DNA of 21,042 nt from a virus: the IMG/VR virus record IMGVR_UViG_3300006345_000096, positions 1 through 21,042 of that record; one strand, 5' to 3'. How positions within the stretch are numbered: the first letter of the stretch is position 1; the number at the start of each line of letters is the position of its first letter. Below the pieces are notes generated by a model that was given only the letters and a program-made list of their open reading frames with translations, searched no databases and had not been told where the DNA came from. Position numbers and translations under genes: made by a program. Shown here in pieces: positions 1 through 8,059 of this stretch.

Positions 1-783
1 ACAATAGTGTTCATTGATGACACTGAAGCACAACTTGCTGAGAACAAAGCAAGAGGTGTCAGTTCACCAGGTTGGCATAGTTTCTACACATATACAGACA
101 TGCACGGTAATATCCGTACTAAGTCAGAGATGTTAGTTTCTATTGCAGGTCCTGAGGCAAACGCATCAGAGACACAATCTGATGATACAATCGGAGCAGA
201 TATTACATCTACAATCACACCAGGAACTGTTGCTAACGTAACAACATTCGCTCCTGCGGGTGCTGTTGCTACATTTAGTGACAACGGTGGTGCTGATGGT
301 TCTAGAACAGCTGGAACATACACAGTTACTAACGCTGCGGGTAACTCATCTGGAACAGGTGCTGACTTCACAGTCGTAGTTGCTGCAGGTGGAGCACCAA
401 CAATAACATTAGTATCTGGTGGTACAGGTTACGCTGATAACGAAACAATCACAATCGCTGACGCATCACTTGGTGGTGGTGGCGGTGCTGCTGTGACCGT
501 TACTGTAACTGCTGCTGCAACAGCTGCTGCTACATTCACATTGAGTGGAGCATCATCTACAGGTTCTGGTGCATCTCTTACATACCAATGGCAGAGAGCA
601 GAAGCTGGTTCAACCAACTTCAAAGACTTGGCTGGTAAGACTTCAGTAAACACTGGATCAATTACAGGACTTACTGCTGCTGCTGACAATGGTGCCCAGT
701 ATAGATGTGTAGTTAACAACAGCATCGGTGGTGTCACAAAGACAAGTACTGCAGGAACACTAACTGTAACAGACAGAACATAA
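1..783 (+). CDS. Ig-like, Gly/Ala-rich phage structural-type protein (5' truncated)
   Basis: The frame is open from base 1, so the true start lies off the window; the first in-window start-like codon is a GTG at 7. Counting from that GTG, residues 1-60 are a charged head (FIDDTEAQLAENKARG, then a WHSFYTYTD stretch) of a type I recall from cyanophage proteins. Residues 60-175 are a low-complexity Thr/Gly/Ala-rich linker with a run of five glycines near 156-160. Residues about 177-255 look like an immunoglobulin-like domain, with YQWQ around 193-196 and a DNGAQYRC stretch ending in Cys234. Only one of the two classical Ig cysteines is present, so no intradomain disulfide is expected. Ig-like domains are common on tailed-phage surface proteins. 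A virion surface or fibre-associated role is inferred; the T4 counterpart is not identified. Confidence 0.7.
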   Translation, partial: TIVFIDDTEAQLAENKARGVSSPGWHSFYTYTDMHGNIRTKSEMLVSIAGPEANASETQSDDTIGADITSTITPGTVANVTTFAPAGAVATFSDNGGADGSRTAGTYTVTNAAGNSSGTGADFTVVVAAGGAPTITLVSGGTGYADNETITIADASLGGGGGAAVTVTVTAAATAAATFTLSGASSTGSGASLTYQWQRAEAGSTNFKDLAGKTSVNTGSITGLTAAADNGAQYRCVVNNSIGGVTKTSTAGTLTVTDRT

Positions 784-788
784 TGTAA

Positions 789-1160
789 ATGAGATTTGAT
801 GAATTGAATGAGGATAACTATATCCTTTTCGCTATTAAAAATTATGATAATCCACAGGCAGCAACGAAGGAAGATTTCTTTGAGGACATGAGACGTTTTA
901 AGTATATTAAACGTCTCCTCAAGAAATATCACAAGGGAACTGAGGTCAAACTCAGTTTGTTGCTTAACCATATTATTATCATATACAATGTATTTGGTGA
1001 AGCTGCACCACATCTACTCTTCTATAAAATGGAGAGAGATTATTGGTCAGATATCAAGGCAATCATGTTGTTCTTGAACAAATATCCAGAGATGGAAACT
1101 GCTAGTCTAAAAGAAATAGCAGTAAATGACTGTATCTTAGAGGAGCTTAAAAACTTATGA
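789..1160 (+). CDS. Conserved phage protein of unknown function (123 aa)
   Basis: The protein opens MRFDELNEDN and is mostly charged and helical, with a basic patch (KRLLKKYHK, about residues 41-49) followed by a hydrophobic LLLNHIIIIYNVF stretch and an aromatic-rich C-terminal half. I recognise this pattern as a small protein widespread in T4-like cyanophages, but I know no demonstrated function. It starts five bases after the structural gene and shares an ATGA stop/start with the next gene, so it is probably co-translated with it. The hydrophobic stretch is too short and too close to charged residues to call a membrane helix. It could be a small DNA- or protein-binding regulator; that is a guess. 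Confidence 0.75.
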   Translation: MRFDELNEDNYILFAIKNYDNPQAATKEDFFEDMRRFKYIKRLLKKYHKGTEVKLSLLLNHIIIIYNVFGEAAPHLLFYKMERDYWSDIKAIMLFLNKYPEMETASLKEIAVNDCILEELKNL

Positions 1161-1879
1161 TGGGTAGTGCAGGAATCACTAACGTCGGACCTATCAATAC
1201 ACCAACCACAGGTAAAGGTGCTATTGCAGGGTTTGATCCTATCATGAATGCTTCTAAGCGTAGGACTAAGAAACGCAAGAAGATGGAGTCTGCGGGTAAG
1301 CAATGGGATCATCGTAGAAGAGATCCTACCTACATAGATGGTAGGAGTAAGCAAGCACGTAACCTTATCAAACGTTTAACTAAGAAAAAGAAAATGGCAG
1401 AAGAAACATTACTCGAATACGGAGGAGCAGACGATAATAAGTCTGGTGGTTCTGGTGGTGACAACACTAGTCAAGCGTACAAGTTCATTGCACAGAAACG
1501 TAAGGTAGCAAAGAAACAAGAACGTGAGAAGAGAGCACAGAATCGTAAGCAAGAGATTCAAACAATCTCTCGTGCAAAGGCATCTGACTATCAGAAGAAA
1601 GCAAAGGATAGACAGAAGAAGTTATCTACTCAACTAGCAACAAAGAAAGAAGAGTGGGATGGTATTGTGTATATGGAGAGTCTCTTTGAGCAACTAGAGA
1701 ACGAGAATGAGAACCCAATATATTACTTCTTTAACGATGAGTCTGAACTAGAGGTGACAAACGAGCAAGCATATGATATAGTAGAGAAGTTCGGTTCACT
1801 ATCTGATGAGAACAAGGAGATGTTCCTTGACAAGATCGCAGAAAGTAAGAACTTTTTAAATCATATCATTCGTTTGTGA
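1157..1879 (+). CDS. Basic coiled-coil protein of unknown function (240 aa)
   Basis: The start overlaps the previous stop as ATGA; an adjacent second ATG at 1160 could also serve. The N-terminus (MMGSAGITNVGPINTP) is Gly/Pro-rich. Residues about 30-80 are strongly basic (RRTKKRKK and later KRLTKKKK). Residues about 110-170 are a long Lys/Gln/Arg/Glu-rich stretch predicted to form a helix or coiled coil. The last 65 residues are acidic (for example ENENEN and NDESELEV). The Lys-rich helical middle with an acidic tail recalls scaffold or core proteins, but nothing diagnostic ties it to a named T4 gene. It also overlaps the next gene (GTGA at 1876-1879). Confidence 0.7.
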   Translation: MMGSAGITNVGPINTPTTGKGAIAGFDPIMNASKRRTKKRKKMESAGKQWDHRRRDPTYIDGRSKQARNLIKRLTKKKKMAEETLLEYGGADDNKSGGSGGDNTSQAYKFIAQKRKVAKKQEREKRAQNRKQEIQTISRAKASDYQKKAKDRQKKLSTQLATKKEEWDGIVYMESLFEQLENENENPIYYFFNDESELEVTNEQAYDIVEKFGSLSDENKEMFLDKIAESKNFLNHIIRL

Positions 1880-2649
1880 TCCACAGATTAAAAACTTTTA
1901 CTGAAGAAGACTGTAATAAAATAGAAAAAACTGTAGATGACCTAGATAAGTTATGGGTCAATAGAAGTTGCGAACGTAGATTTTCGTTCGAGACTGAGAC
2001 AGTAATCAGTAGAGCACCCTTCTGGACGTTGGGTGCTGTTTCTTATTTGGATAGTGTTGCTAGTCCTGACAGGTACAACAAGCATAAGAACTATCTAAAT
2101 CCTGTGCTACGAAAAAAATTTACTTGGATTTATGAAATCATCTGCGAAAAATTACAAAGAGAATTTGGCGAACCTGTGGTCATTGACAAGTTTCTTGCTC
2201 ATCCTGGTTTTCATATTTTCGCTACAAAAACTGGGAGTGTTCTCCGACCAGAGTACGTAGAGTTGTTTCAAGAACCACTAGGCAGTGTTCATGTTGACGT
2301 GCAGTATGAAGAACACTATGAGTATTGGAATATATTTAAAGAGGTTGATCTAGAAAATACTTTATCATTCACCATACCTGTCAATCTACCTACACATGGT
2401 GGTGGATTATATACATGGGAGGATGAGGTTGATCCTAAACTTTTCAACTACACAACAAATGACACTAAACTGAGTGAATTAGAAAGTCCCTCCATCTCGA
2501 ATTTATATAATAAAGGTGAGATGATATACTTCATAGGTCACTTGCTACATCAGATGATGCCAGGTAAAGATCTGCAACCTACAGATAGAAGAATCACTGT
2601 GCAAGGGCATGGTGTCAAGTGCGATGGAGTGTGGAGACTCTACTGGTAA
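1876..2649 (+). CDS. Putative 2OG-Fe(II) oxygenase-like protein (257 aa)
   Basis: A GTG start overlaps the preceding stop as GTGA. The protein carries the order expected of a double-stranded beta-helix dioxygenase: H139-V-D141, which fits the HxD iron-binding pair; a distal histidine in GHLLHQM (H225 most likely, H222 possible); and an arginine after it (R238/R239, RRITVQGHG) in the place that normally holds the 2-oxoglutarate carboxylate. A Gly-rich turn (PTHGGGLYTWED, about 172-183) lies between them, as is usual in the prolyl-4-hydroxylase-like group. Such enzymes couple decarboxylation of 2-oxoglutarate to hydroxylation of a substrate. The substrate here is unknown. The neighbours suggest expression with morphogenesis genes rather than with nrdAB. 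Confidence 0.65.
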   Translation: MIHRLKTFTEEDCNKIEKTVDDLDKLWVNRSCERRFSFETETVISRAPFWTLGAVSYLDSVASPDRYNKHKNYLNPVLRKKFTWIYEIICEKLQREFGEPVVIDKFLAHPGFHIFATKTGSVLRPEYVELFQEPLGSVHVDVQYEEHYEYWNIFKEVDLENTLSFTIPVNLPTHGGGLYTWEDEVDPKLFNYTTNDTKLSELESPSISNLYNKGEMIYFIGHLLHQMMPGKDLQPTDRRITVQGHGVKCDGVWRLYW

Positions 2650-2655
2650 TAAATA
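2648..2655 (+). promoter_or_regulatory. Possible T4-type late promoter (AATAAATA)
   Basis: AATAAATA matches the T4 late consensus TATAAATA at seven of eight positions. It spans the stop codon of the oxygenase gene and lies 25 bases before the GTG start at 2681. Confidence 0.4.
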
Positions 2656-2680
2656 TAACTGAACGTAACGGAATATATGT

Positions 2681-3097
2681 GTGGAACCCAACATAAACAC
2701 AGCGATATTAGAGAGATTAGAACGTGTAGTTGAATCATTACAGGAGAACTCATCAAAGATGGGTCAACTTCTTGCTGTGCATAATGAAAAGTTGGATAAG
2801 CAAGACCAGATAGATGGTGTCTTGTTTGAGAAGGTGGAGTCGTTACACAGAGAAGTAACCCGTAAGACAGATGAAATTAAGAAGGGGTGCGAGAGAGATA
2901 TACGTAAGGTGGATGACCGTCTTAGGACGATGGAAAAGAAAATGTGGAGTATCTTTGGTGGTCTTGCTATTATTAGTTTCTTGGTTAGTCCAGTCGGACA
3001 AAGAATCATCAAACCAATCTTGACAAATGCTAATGCATCTGCTATGCTTATTGAACCACTAGGTTCAGATGAGTTATCTCGACACAAAGTATATTAA
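2681..3097 (+). CDS. Coiled-coil protein with one C-terminal membrane helix
   Basis: GTG is the only start that keeps the frame; the ATG at 2677 is in another frame and soon stops. Residues 5-85 form a charged heptad-like helix (ERLERVVESLQE, then EKVESLHREV and DRLRTMEKK). A hydrophobic helix of about 20 residues follows (roughly 88-107, starting MWSIFGGLAII), then a short tail. A coiled coil plus one terminal membrane helix resembles XhlA-type lysis accessory proteins and other small phage membrane proteins; resemblance of layout is the only evidence. The gene sits behind a possible late promoter, which would fit a late lysis or virion role, and its 3' end overlaps the primase start by 29 bases. 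Confidence 0.65.
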   Translation: MEPNINTAILERLERVVESLQENSSKMGQLLAVHNEKLDKQDQIDGVLFEKVESLHREVTRKTDEIKKGCERDIRKVDDRLRTMEKKMWSIFGGLAIISFLVSPVGQRIIKPILTNANASAMLIEPLGSDELSRHKVY

Positions 3098-4061
3098 TCT
3101 AGCATCTGCATCACTGCAGAAATATAAAAAGGTCAAGAATGGTCTATGGACTTTTCGTTGTCCTTATTGTGGCGACTCAAAAAAGAATAAGAACAAGACT
3201 AGAGGATATATCTTCTCAGTCAAAGGGGATCACGTGTTTAAGTGTCACAATTGTGGCATCACGAGATCCTTTTCTAACTTCTTAAAAGACCATGTTCCTC
3301 ATGTATATGATGAGTATGTCATGGAACGGTATAAAGAGGGAACAATAGGAAAGAACGTTCCTAAACCTGATCTCACACAGTTTATTTCCAAACCAAAATT
3401 TGAGAAAAAGACCATAGATCTAGAACCTCTTTCTCGTCTAAATAATTTTCACGTGGCGAAAAAATATATCCTCGATAGAGGTATACCAGAGAACAAATTA
3501 GACCGATTGTACTACTGTCCTAACTTCAAGGAATGGACTAACACACAGAAGCATACATTCTCGGATACCACTAACGATGAAGAAAGAATAATCATCCCAT
3601 TGAATAATACTGATGGAGATCTCATAGGTTTTCAAGGTAGATCTTTGTCTCCAAATGCAAAGATGAGATACATTACAGTCATGCTCAATGAGGATGCACC
3701 CAAACTATACGGATTAGATCACATAAACAAAAATGAAACAATTTACATCGTCGAAGGTCCTCTCGATTCCTTCTTCTTGGAAAACGCGGTTGCTATGTGC
3801 GGTTCCGATGTTGATATTAGGTCGTTTGGTTGGAGCGATTATATTTGGGTTTATGATAATGAACCTCGCAGCAGACAAATCACAGACAAAATCTCCAAGT
3901 CCATTGATGCAGGAGATGCAGTCGTCATCTGGCCAAGATCCATAAAGGAGAAAGATCTTAATGATATGGTAACATCTGGCATAAACGTCAGAAATGTGAT
4001 ACAATCAAATGTGTATCAAGGATTAAAAGCAAAACTACAATTATCAAGTTGGAAAATATGA
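3069..4061 (+). CDS. DNA primase, T4 gp61-like (330 aa)
   Basis: The N-terminus carries a zinc-binding domain with two CxxC pairs, C31-P-Y-C34-G and C59-H-N-C62-G, about 25 residues apart, as in DnaG-type primases, which use it to recognise the template. A TOPRIM-like core follows: IIIPLNNTDGDLIGFQGR (about 174-191), IYIVEGPLDS with E229 as the likely metal-binding glutamate (225-234), VYDNE with D263 (261-265) and KDLND (295-299). Length is close to T4 gp61 (about 340 residues). It would synthesise RNA primers for lagging-strand replication with the phage helicase. The ATG at 3069 lies inside the previous gene; the 3' end overlaps nrdA as ATGA, linking priming to dNTP supply. Confidence 0.9.
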   Translation: MSYLDTKYINLASASLQKYKKVKNGLWTFRCPYCGDSKKNKNKTRGYIFSVKGDHVFKCHNCGITRSFSNFLKDHVPHVYDEYVMERYKEGTIGKNVPKPDLTQFISKPKFEKKTIDLEPLSRLNNFHVAKKYILDRGIPENKLDRLYYCPNFKEWTNTQKHTFSDTTNDEERIIIPLNNTDGDLIGFQGRSLSPNAKMRYITVMLNEDAPKLYGLDHINKNETIYIVEGPLDSFFLENAVAMCGSDVDIRSFGWSDYIWVYDNEPRSRQITDKISKSIDAGDAVVIWPRSIKEKDLNDMVTSGINVRNVIQSNVYQGLKAKLQLSSWKI

Positions 4062-6358
4062 GCAACGGAATAACTGTCATCAAGAGAAACGGTGACAAAG
4101 ATTCTTTGAACCTAGAGAAGGTTCATAAAATGGTAGAACATGCCTGTGAGGGTCTTGCAGGGGTCTCTGCTAGTCAAGTAGAGATTAGCAGTGGCATACA
4201 GTTCTTCGATGGTATTAAGACTAGTCAGATACAAGAGATACTTGTTAAGTCTGCGTCAGATTTAATTTCATTAGAGACACCTAACTATCAGTACGTTGCG
4301 TCAAGGTTATTACTATTTGATCTACGTAAAGCATTGAATAATCACTACGAAGATCATCCTCCTATCTTAGAGCACGTCAAAAAATGTGCTGACTTAGATG
4401 TGTATGACAAGACAATCATACAAAAATATACAGAAGACGAATGGAAAGAGATAGATAGTTACATAGATTATAATCGTGATTACCTATTCAGTTATGCAGG
4501 GATGCGTCAAGTTGTTGACAAGTATCTTGTACAGGATAGAAGCAGTGGTGAATTGTATGAGACACCACAGCAAATGTATATCATGATTGCTACCACATTG
4601 TTCCAACAATATCCAAAAGAAACGAGACTCGATTATGTCAGAAGATACTACAACGCAATCTCAAAACACAAAATCAACATTCCTACTCCAGTTATGGCGG
4701 GTGTTAGGACGCCACTCAGACAATTTGCAAGCTGTGTTCTTGTTGATGTTGATGACACCCTCGATAGCATTTTTAGCAGTGACATGGCTATTGGCTACTA
4801 CATTGCACAAAGGGCGGGAATTGGTATCAACGCGGGTCGCATACGTGGGATCAACAGCAAAATCCGTGGTGGAGAAGTACAACACACAGGCGTTATACCT
4901 TTCCTCAAAAAGTTTGAAAGCACTGTCAGATGCTGCACTCAGAATGGCATTAGAGGTGGATCAGCAACTGTCCACTTCCCCATCTGGCACCAAGAAATAG
5001 AAGATATATTAGTTCTAAAGAATAACAAAGGAACTGAAGACAATAGAGTAAGGAAACTTGACTACAGTATTCAGATCTCAAAACTATTCTATGCAAGGTT
5101 TATGCAGAACAAAGAAATTAGTTTGTTCTCTCCACATGACGTGCCTAGATTATATGATGCCTTTGGTCTACCAGACTTTGACAGAATGTATGAAGAGTAT
5201 GAAGCAGACGAGTCTGTTCCTAGGAAAACTATTCCTGCAAGAGAACTATTCAACAGTCTATTGAAAGAGAGATCAGAGACAGGTCGTATCTATATCATGA
5301 ACATTGACCATTGCAATAGTCACAGTTCATTCCTAGACAAGGTAAACATGAGTAACCTATGTCAAGAGATTACACTACCAACAGACCCTATTCATCATAT
5401 AGATGACGAGGGTGGTGAGATAGCATTGTGTATTCTATCTGCTATTAACGTAGGTAAGATCACACAACTAGATCAGATGGATGAGTTATGTGACCTCGCT
5501 GTTAGGGCACTAGAAGAACTGATAGACTACATGCAGTATCCAGTAGATGCTGCTAAACGTAGCACACTAGCACGTAGATCATTAGGTATAGGATACATTG
5601 GTCTAGCACACTATCTTGCTAAGAATGGTGTCAAGTATGATGATCCAAAAGCATGGAAATTGGTACATGATTTAACAGAATCATTCCAATATCATCTACT
5701 CAAAGCATCAAATGAATTAGCAAAAGAGAGGGGTGCATGTGAAGGGTTTAGACACACTAAATATTCAAACGGAGTCTTACCGATTGACACCTATAAGAAA
5801 GAGGTAGACAAGTTAGTAGAGAACAAACTGAACTATGATTGGCATAGTCTTAGGACTAGTATCCTCCACCACGGACTCAGGCACAGCACTCTGTCCGCAC
5901 AAATGCCTTCGGAGAGCAGTTCCGTTGTGTCAAACGCAACCAATGGAATCGAACCACCTAGAGATTTCTTGTCCGTTAAGAAATCAAAGAAAGGACCTCT
6001 TAAGCAGATTGTTCCAGGCTATCCACATTTGAAAAGTAATTATACATTGCTATGGGACATGAAAGATAACAGTGGTTACATCAAAGTAACTGCAGTTATA
6101 CAGAAGTTCTTTGACCAAGCGATCAGTGGCAACTGGTCTTACAACCCACAAAATTATCCGAATAACGAAGTTCCTATGTCAGTTATGACAAAAGATCTTA
6201 TCGAAACGTACAAGTATGGTTGGAAGACATCTTATTACCAGAATACATACGACGCTAAGAGTGACTTAGATGTCGAGGACACAAAAGTTTCATTAGAAGC
6301 TCTTGTAAGTAATATAGAATCATCAAACGAATCAGAGTGCGAATCTTGTACGATATGA
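4058..6358 (+). CDS. nrdA: Ribonucleoside-diphosphate reductase, class Ia alpha subunit
   Basis: This is the catalytic subunit that reduces ribonucleoside diphosphates to deoxyribonucleotides. I start it at the ATG at 4058, which overlaps the primase stop as ATGA; the frame also has a TTG at 4049, but that is less likely. The protein is 766 residues, close to the usual length. Residues 1-90 are an ATP-cone (ITVIKRNGDKDSL). Catalytic residues are all visible: C226 (FASCVL), N433-L-C435-Q-E437 for the radical cysteine site, C458 (ALCILSAIN) as the partner of C226, the YY radical-relay pair at 726-727 (WKTSYYQNT), and a C-terminal redox pair C761/C764 (CESC). No intein or intron interrupts it. 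It overlaps nrdB as ATGA, so the two subunits are translationally coupled. Confidence 0.97.
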   Translation: MSNGITVIKRNGDKDSLNLEKVHKMVEHACEGLAGVSASQVEISSGIQFFDGIKTSQIQEILVKSASDLISLETPNYQYVASRLLLFDLRKALNNHYEDHPPILEHVKKCADLDVYDKTIIQKYTEDEWKEIDSYIDYNRDYLFSYAGMRQVVDKYLVQDRSSGELYETPQQMYIMIATTLFQQYPKETRLDYVRRYYNAISKHKINIPTPVMAGVRTPLRQFASCVLVDVDDTLDSIFSSDMAIGYYIAQRAGIGINAGRIRGINSKIRGGEVQHTGVIPFLKKFESTVRCCTQNGIRGGSATVHFPIWHQEIEDILVLKNNKGTEDNRVRKLDYSIQISKLFYARFMQNKEISLFSPHDVPRLYDAFGLPDFDRMYEEYEADESVPRKTIPARELFNSLLKERSETGRIYIMNIDHCNSHSSFLDKVNMSNLCQEITLPTDPIHHIDDEGGEIALCILSAINVGKITQLDQMDELCDLAVRALEELIDYMQYPVDAAKRSTLARRSLGIGYIGLAHYLAKNGVKYDDPKAWKLVHDLTESFQYHLLKASNELAKERGACEGFRHTKYSNGVLPIDTYKKEVDKLVENKLNYDWHSLRTSILHHGLRHSTLSAQMPSESSSVVSNATNGIEPPRDFLSVKKSKKGPLKQIVPGYPHLKSNYTLLWDMKDNSGYIKVTAVIQKFFDQAISGNWSYNPQNYPNNEVPMSVMTKDLIETYKYGWKTSYYQNTYDAKSDLDVEDTKVSLEALVSNIESSNESECESCTI

Positions 6359-7521
6359 CAAACGAATGGACAGTTAATAATATGAAAGGAGTGACGGTTT
6401 TTAATAAGAACCATGTAGATACAAAGAAACAACCAATGTTCTTTGGACAACCATTAGGAATGCAGAGATACGATGAGTTTAAGTATCCTGTATTTGACAA
6501 ACTAACAACACAACAGTTAGGATATTTCTGGAGACCAGAAGAGGTCTCACTACAGAAGGATAGGTCAGACTATAAAACACTGACACCAGAACAAAAACAC
6601 ATCTATACTTCTAATCTAAAGTATCAGATCATGCTTGACTCAGTTCAAGGCAGAGGTCCTGGCATGGCATTTATGCCATACTGTTCCTTACCAGAACTAG
6701 AGTCTGCTATGAATGTGTGGCAGTTGATGGAGATGATCCACTCCAGATCATACACATATATAATTAAGAATGTGTATCCAGATGCATCAGAAGTATTTGA
6801 TACAGTTCTAGATGACGACAAGATTATGTCTCGTGCATCGTCAGTAACAAAAGCATATGATGATCTCATCAATGCAGAACATGAATTTGATAGTGGCAAC
6901 GCATGGAAATTTGCAGCAGAAGGACACCCCGCAGGAACTTATGACAGGAAAGAACTCAAAAGAAAACTCTACCGAGCAGTCCTCAATGTTAACATTCTTG
7001 AGGGGATTAGGTTCTATGTATCCTTCGCTTGCTCGTTTGCGTTTGGTGAACTCAAAGTTATGGAAGGATCCGCTAAAATTATCTCTCTCATCGCCAGAGA
7101 TGAAAGCCAACATCTTGTCCTTACTCAACAGATCATCAAAAAATGGCAGGATGGTGACGATGAAGAAATGGTACGAATCGCTGAAGAAGAAAAACCCAAC
7201 GTTCTAGAAATGTTTAAGAACGCTGTTGATGAGGAGAAGGCATGGGCATCATACTTATTTCAGAACGGATCTATGATAGGTCTGAACGAGAAACTACTAG
7301 GACAGTATGTTGAGTTCACTGCTAATAGGAGAATGAAAGCGATAGGAATAGATCCTATATACGATATAAGTCCTAGAAACAATCCATTACCATGGACACA
7401 GTATTGGTTAAATTCTAAAGGTCAACAAAATGCACCACAAGAAACAGAAATCGAATCCTATGTCATCGGAGGAATCAAACAAGACGTCACAGAAGACACC
7501 TTCGCAGGACTATCCCTCTGA
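6355..7521 (+). CDS. nrdB: Ribonucleoside-diphosphate reductase, class Ia beta subunit
   Basis: This is the radical-bearing partner of NrdA, with a diiron site that generates a tyrosyl radical. The ATG at 6355 overlaps the nrdA stop as ATGA and is preferred over the GTG at 6337; a later ATG at 6382 is also possible. With 388 residues it is of normal size. Expected ligands are in order: D95 (MLDSVQGR), E126 and H129 (MEMIHSRSY), radical tyrosine Y133, E216 (LEGIRFY), E250 and H253 (ARDESQHL). The retained tyrosine separates it from class Ic-like forms. The C-terminus (EDTFAGLSL) would provide the tail that docks on NrdA. Its last 62 bases appear to overlap a small gene in another frame (7460-7609). 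Confidence 0.96.
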   Translation: MTNEWTVNNMKGVTVFNKNHVDTKKQPMFFGQPLGMQRYDEFKYPVFDKLTTQQLGYFWRPEEVSLQKDRSDYKTLTPEQKHIYTSNLKYQIMLDSVQGRGPGMAFMPYCSLPELESAMNVWQLMEMIHSRSYTYIIKNVYPDASEVFDTVLDDDKIMSRASSVTKAYDDLINAEHEFDSGNAWKFAAEGHPAGTYDRKELKRKLYRAVLNVNILEGIRFYVSFACSFAFGELKVMEGSAKIISLIARDESQHLVLTQQIIKKWQDGDDEEMVRIAEEEKPNVLEMFKNAVDEEKAWASYLFQNGSMIGLNEKLLGQYVEFTANRRMKAIGIDPIYDISPRNNPLPWTQYWLNSKGQQNAPQETEIESYVIGGIKQDVTEDTFAGLSL

Positions 7522-7609
7522 CTTGATGTGGGACATCGAAGAACTAAAACGTTCTATCGTTGAGTCTGCAGAAGAAAGTTATAATTTTGAGGACATGGCA
7601 GGAGGATGA
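7460..7609 (+). CDS. Small acidic protein overlapping the nrdB 3' end (49 aa)
   Basis: An ATG at 7460, in the +2 frame relative to nrdB, opens 49 codons without interruption and ends with TGA inside an ATGA shared with the next gene. The product begins MSSEESNKTS and continues with a helical, acidic second half (WDIEELKRSIVESAEES). The 84 bases between the nrdB stop and the next start are otherwise empty, which is rare in this packed genome, and the ATGA link supports translation through this frame. The start could instead be the ATG at 7526, giving 27 residues. No ribosome binding site is clear at either. Function unknown. Confidence 0.5.
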   Translation: MSSEESNKTSQKTPSQDYPSDLMWDIEELKRSIVESAEESYNFEDMAGG

Positions 7610-8004
7610 TTACACCTAAGATAGAGTTTTATAAACAGTTCGGCAAGGGATCAGACCCTTGGTACGCTAAGGCAGAGAGGTGGGCAAAGAAGCAACGCTT
7701 TCCTATCTCTTTCTTATTGCTTGGTGCTATCGAGTGGTTGAAAAATAAATGGATTGATGTTAAAATATATAATACAATGCGTGACGTAGATCGTCAGGCA
7801 GACGCAATCAAAAAGATCTGGGAAGAAGATGACAGAACAGAACCGAACATCGTGGAGACAGGAGTATTTGGAGATGAAGGCTGGTCTATCGAAATTTCAA
7901 ATCCAATTGTTGAAGGAGGGTCCTCATCAACTAGCACAGGCATGGTTACTCCAAGCGATGCACAACGATTACAAGAAGATGAAGGGGATAAAGGAACCTC
8001 CTAG
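7606..8004 (+). CDS. Hypothetical phage protein (132 aa)
   Basis: ATG at 7606 follows a clear GGCAGGAGG sequence, although that is very close to the start. The first 75 residues are well-formed protein: a basic N-terminus (PKIEFYKQFGKGSDPWYAK), a hydrophobic patch (PISFLLLGAIEWL, about 33-45) and a charged helix (TMRDVDRQADAIKKIWEED). The last 30 residues are Ser/Thr- and acid-rich and look less conserved. That stretch is shared with an overlapping frame that also looks coding (7829-8059), so either two genes overlap here or the reading frame shifts near 7900-7930. No family recognised. Confidence 0.6.
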   Translation: MITPKIEFYKQFGKGSDPWYAKAERWAKKQRFPISFLLLGAIEWLKNKWIDVKIYNTMRDVDRQADAIKKIWEEDDRTEPNIVETGVFGDEGWSIEISNPIVEGGSSSTSTGMVTPSDAQRLQEDEGDKGTS

Positions 8005-8059
8005 TCGAGAGTCGGGTTATCAAACTACACTAAAAGAATTTTTCAAAACCTATGAGTGA
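7829..8059 (+). CDS. Small hypothetical protein overlapping the previous gene (76 aa)
   Basis: The frame opens with ATG at 7829, preceded by GGGAAGAAG, and runs 176 bases inside the previous gene before continuing alone to a stop that overlaps the gcvP start. The second half looks real: QLAQAWLLQAMHNDYKKMKG is a plausible amphipathic helix, followed by a basic, aromatic tail ending FFKTYE. The unique portion fills the only space between 8004 and gcvP. A shorter version could begin at the ATG at 7961, which would reduce the overlap to 44 bases. Function unknown; tight linkage to gcvP suggests co-translation. Confidence 0.55.
   Translation: MTEQNRTSWRQEYLEMKAGLSKFQIQLLKEGPHQLAQAWLLQAMHNDYKKMKGIKEPPSRESGYQTTLKEFFKTYE

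Noticed and set aside
429-1013. 194-aa minus-strand open frame across the Ig-like gene and the 123-aa gene
   Set aside because: It is antisense to two well-formed genes, has Val/Ala/Pro-biased composition from the Gly/Ala-rich sense strand, and has no promoter or ribosome binding site.
4049-4057. TTG start giving nrdA three extra residues
   Set aside because: The ATG at 4058 overlaps the primase stop as ATGA, the pattern used repeatedly here, and ATG is preferred over TTG.
4587-5264. Two plus-strand open frames (137 and 68 aa) inside nrdA
   Set aside because: They lie wholly within the catalytic part of nrdA, whose residues are all intact; they are out-of-frame by-products.
6337-6354. GTG start for nrdB six codons upstream
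   Set aside because: The ATG at 6355 gives an ATGA overlap with nrdA and a normal N-terminus.
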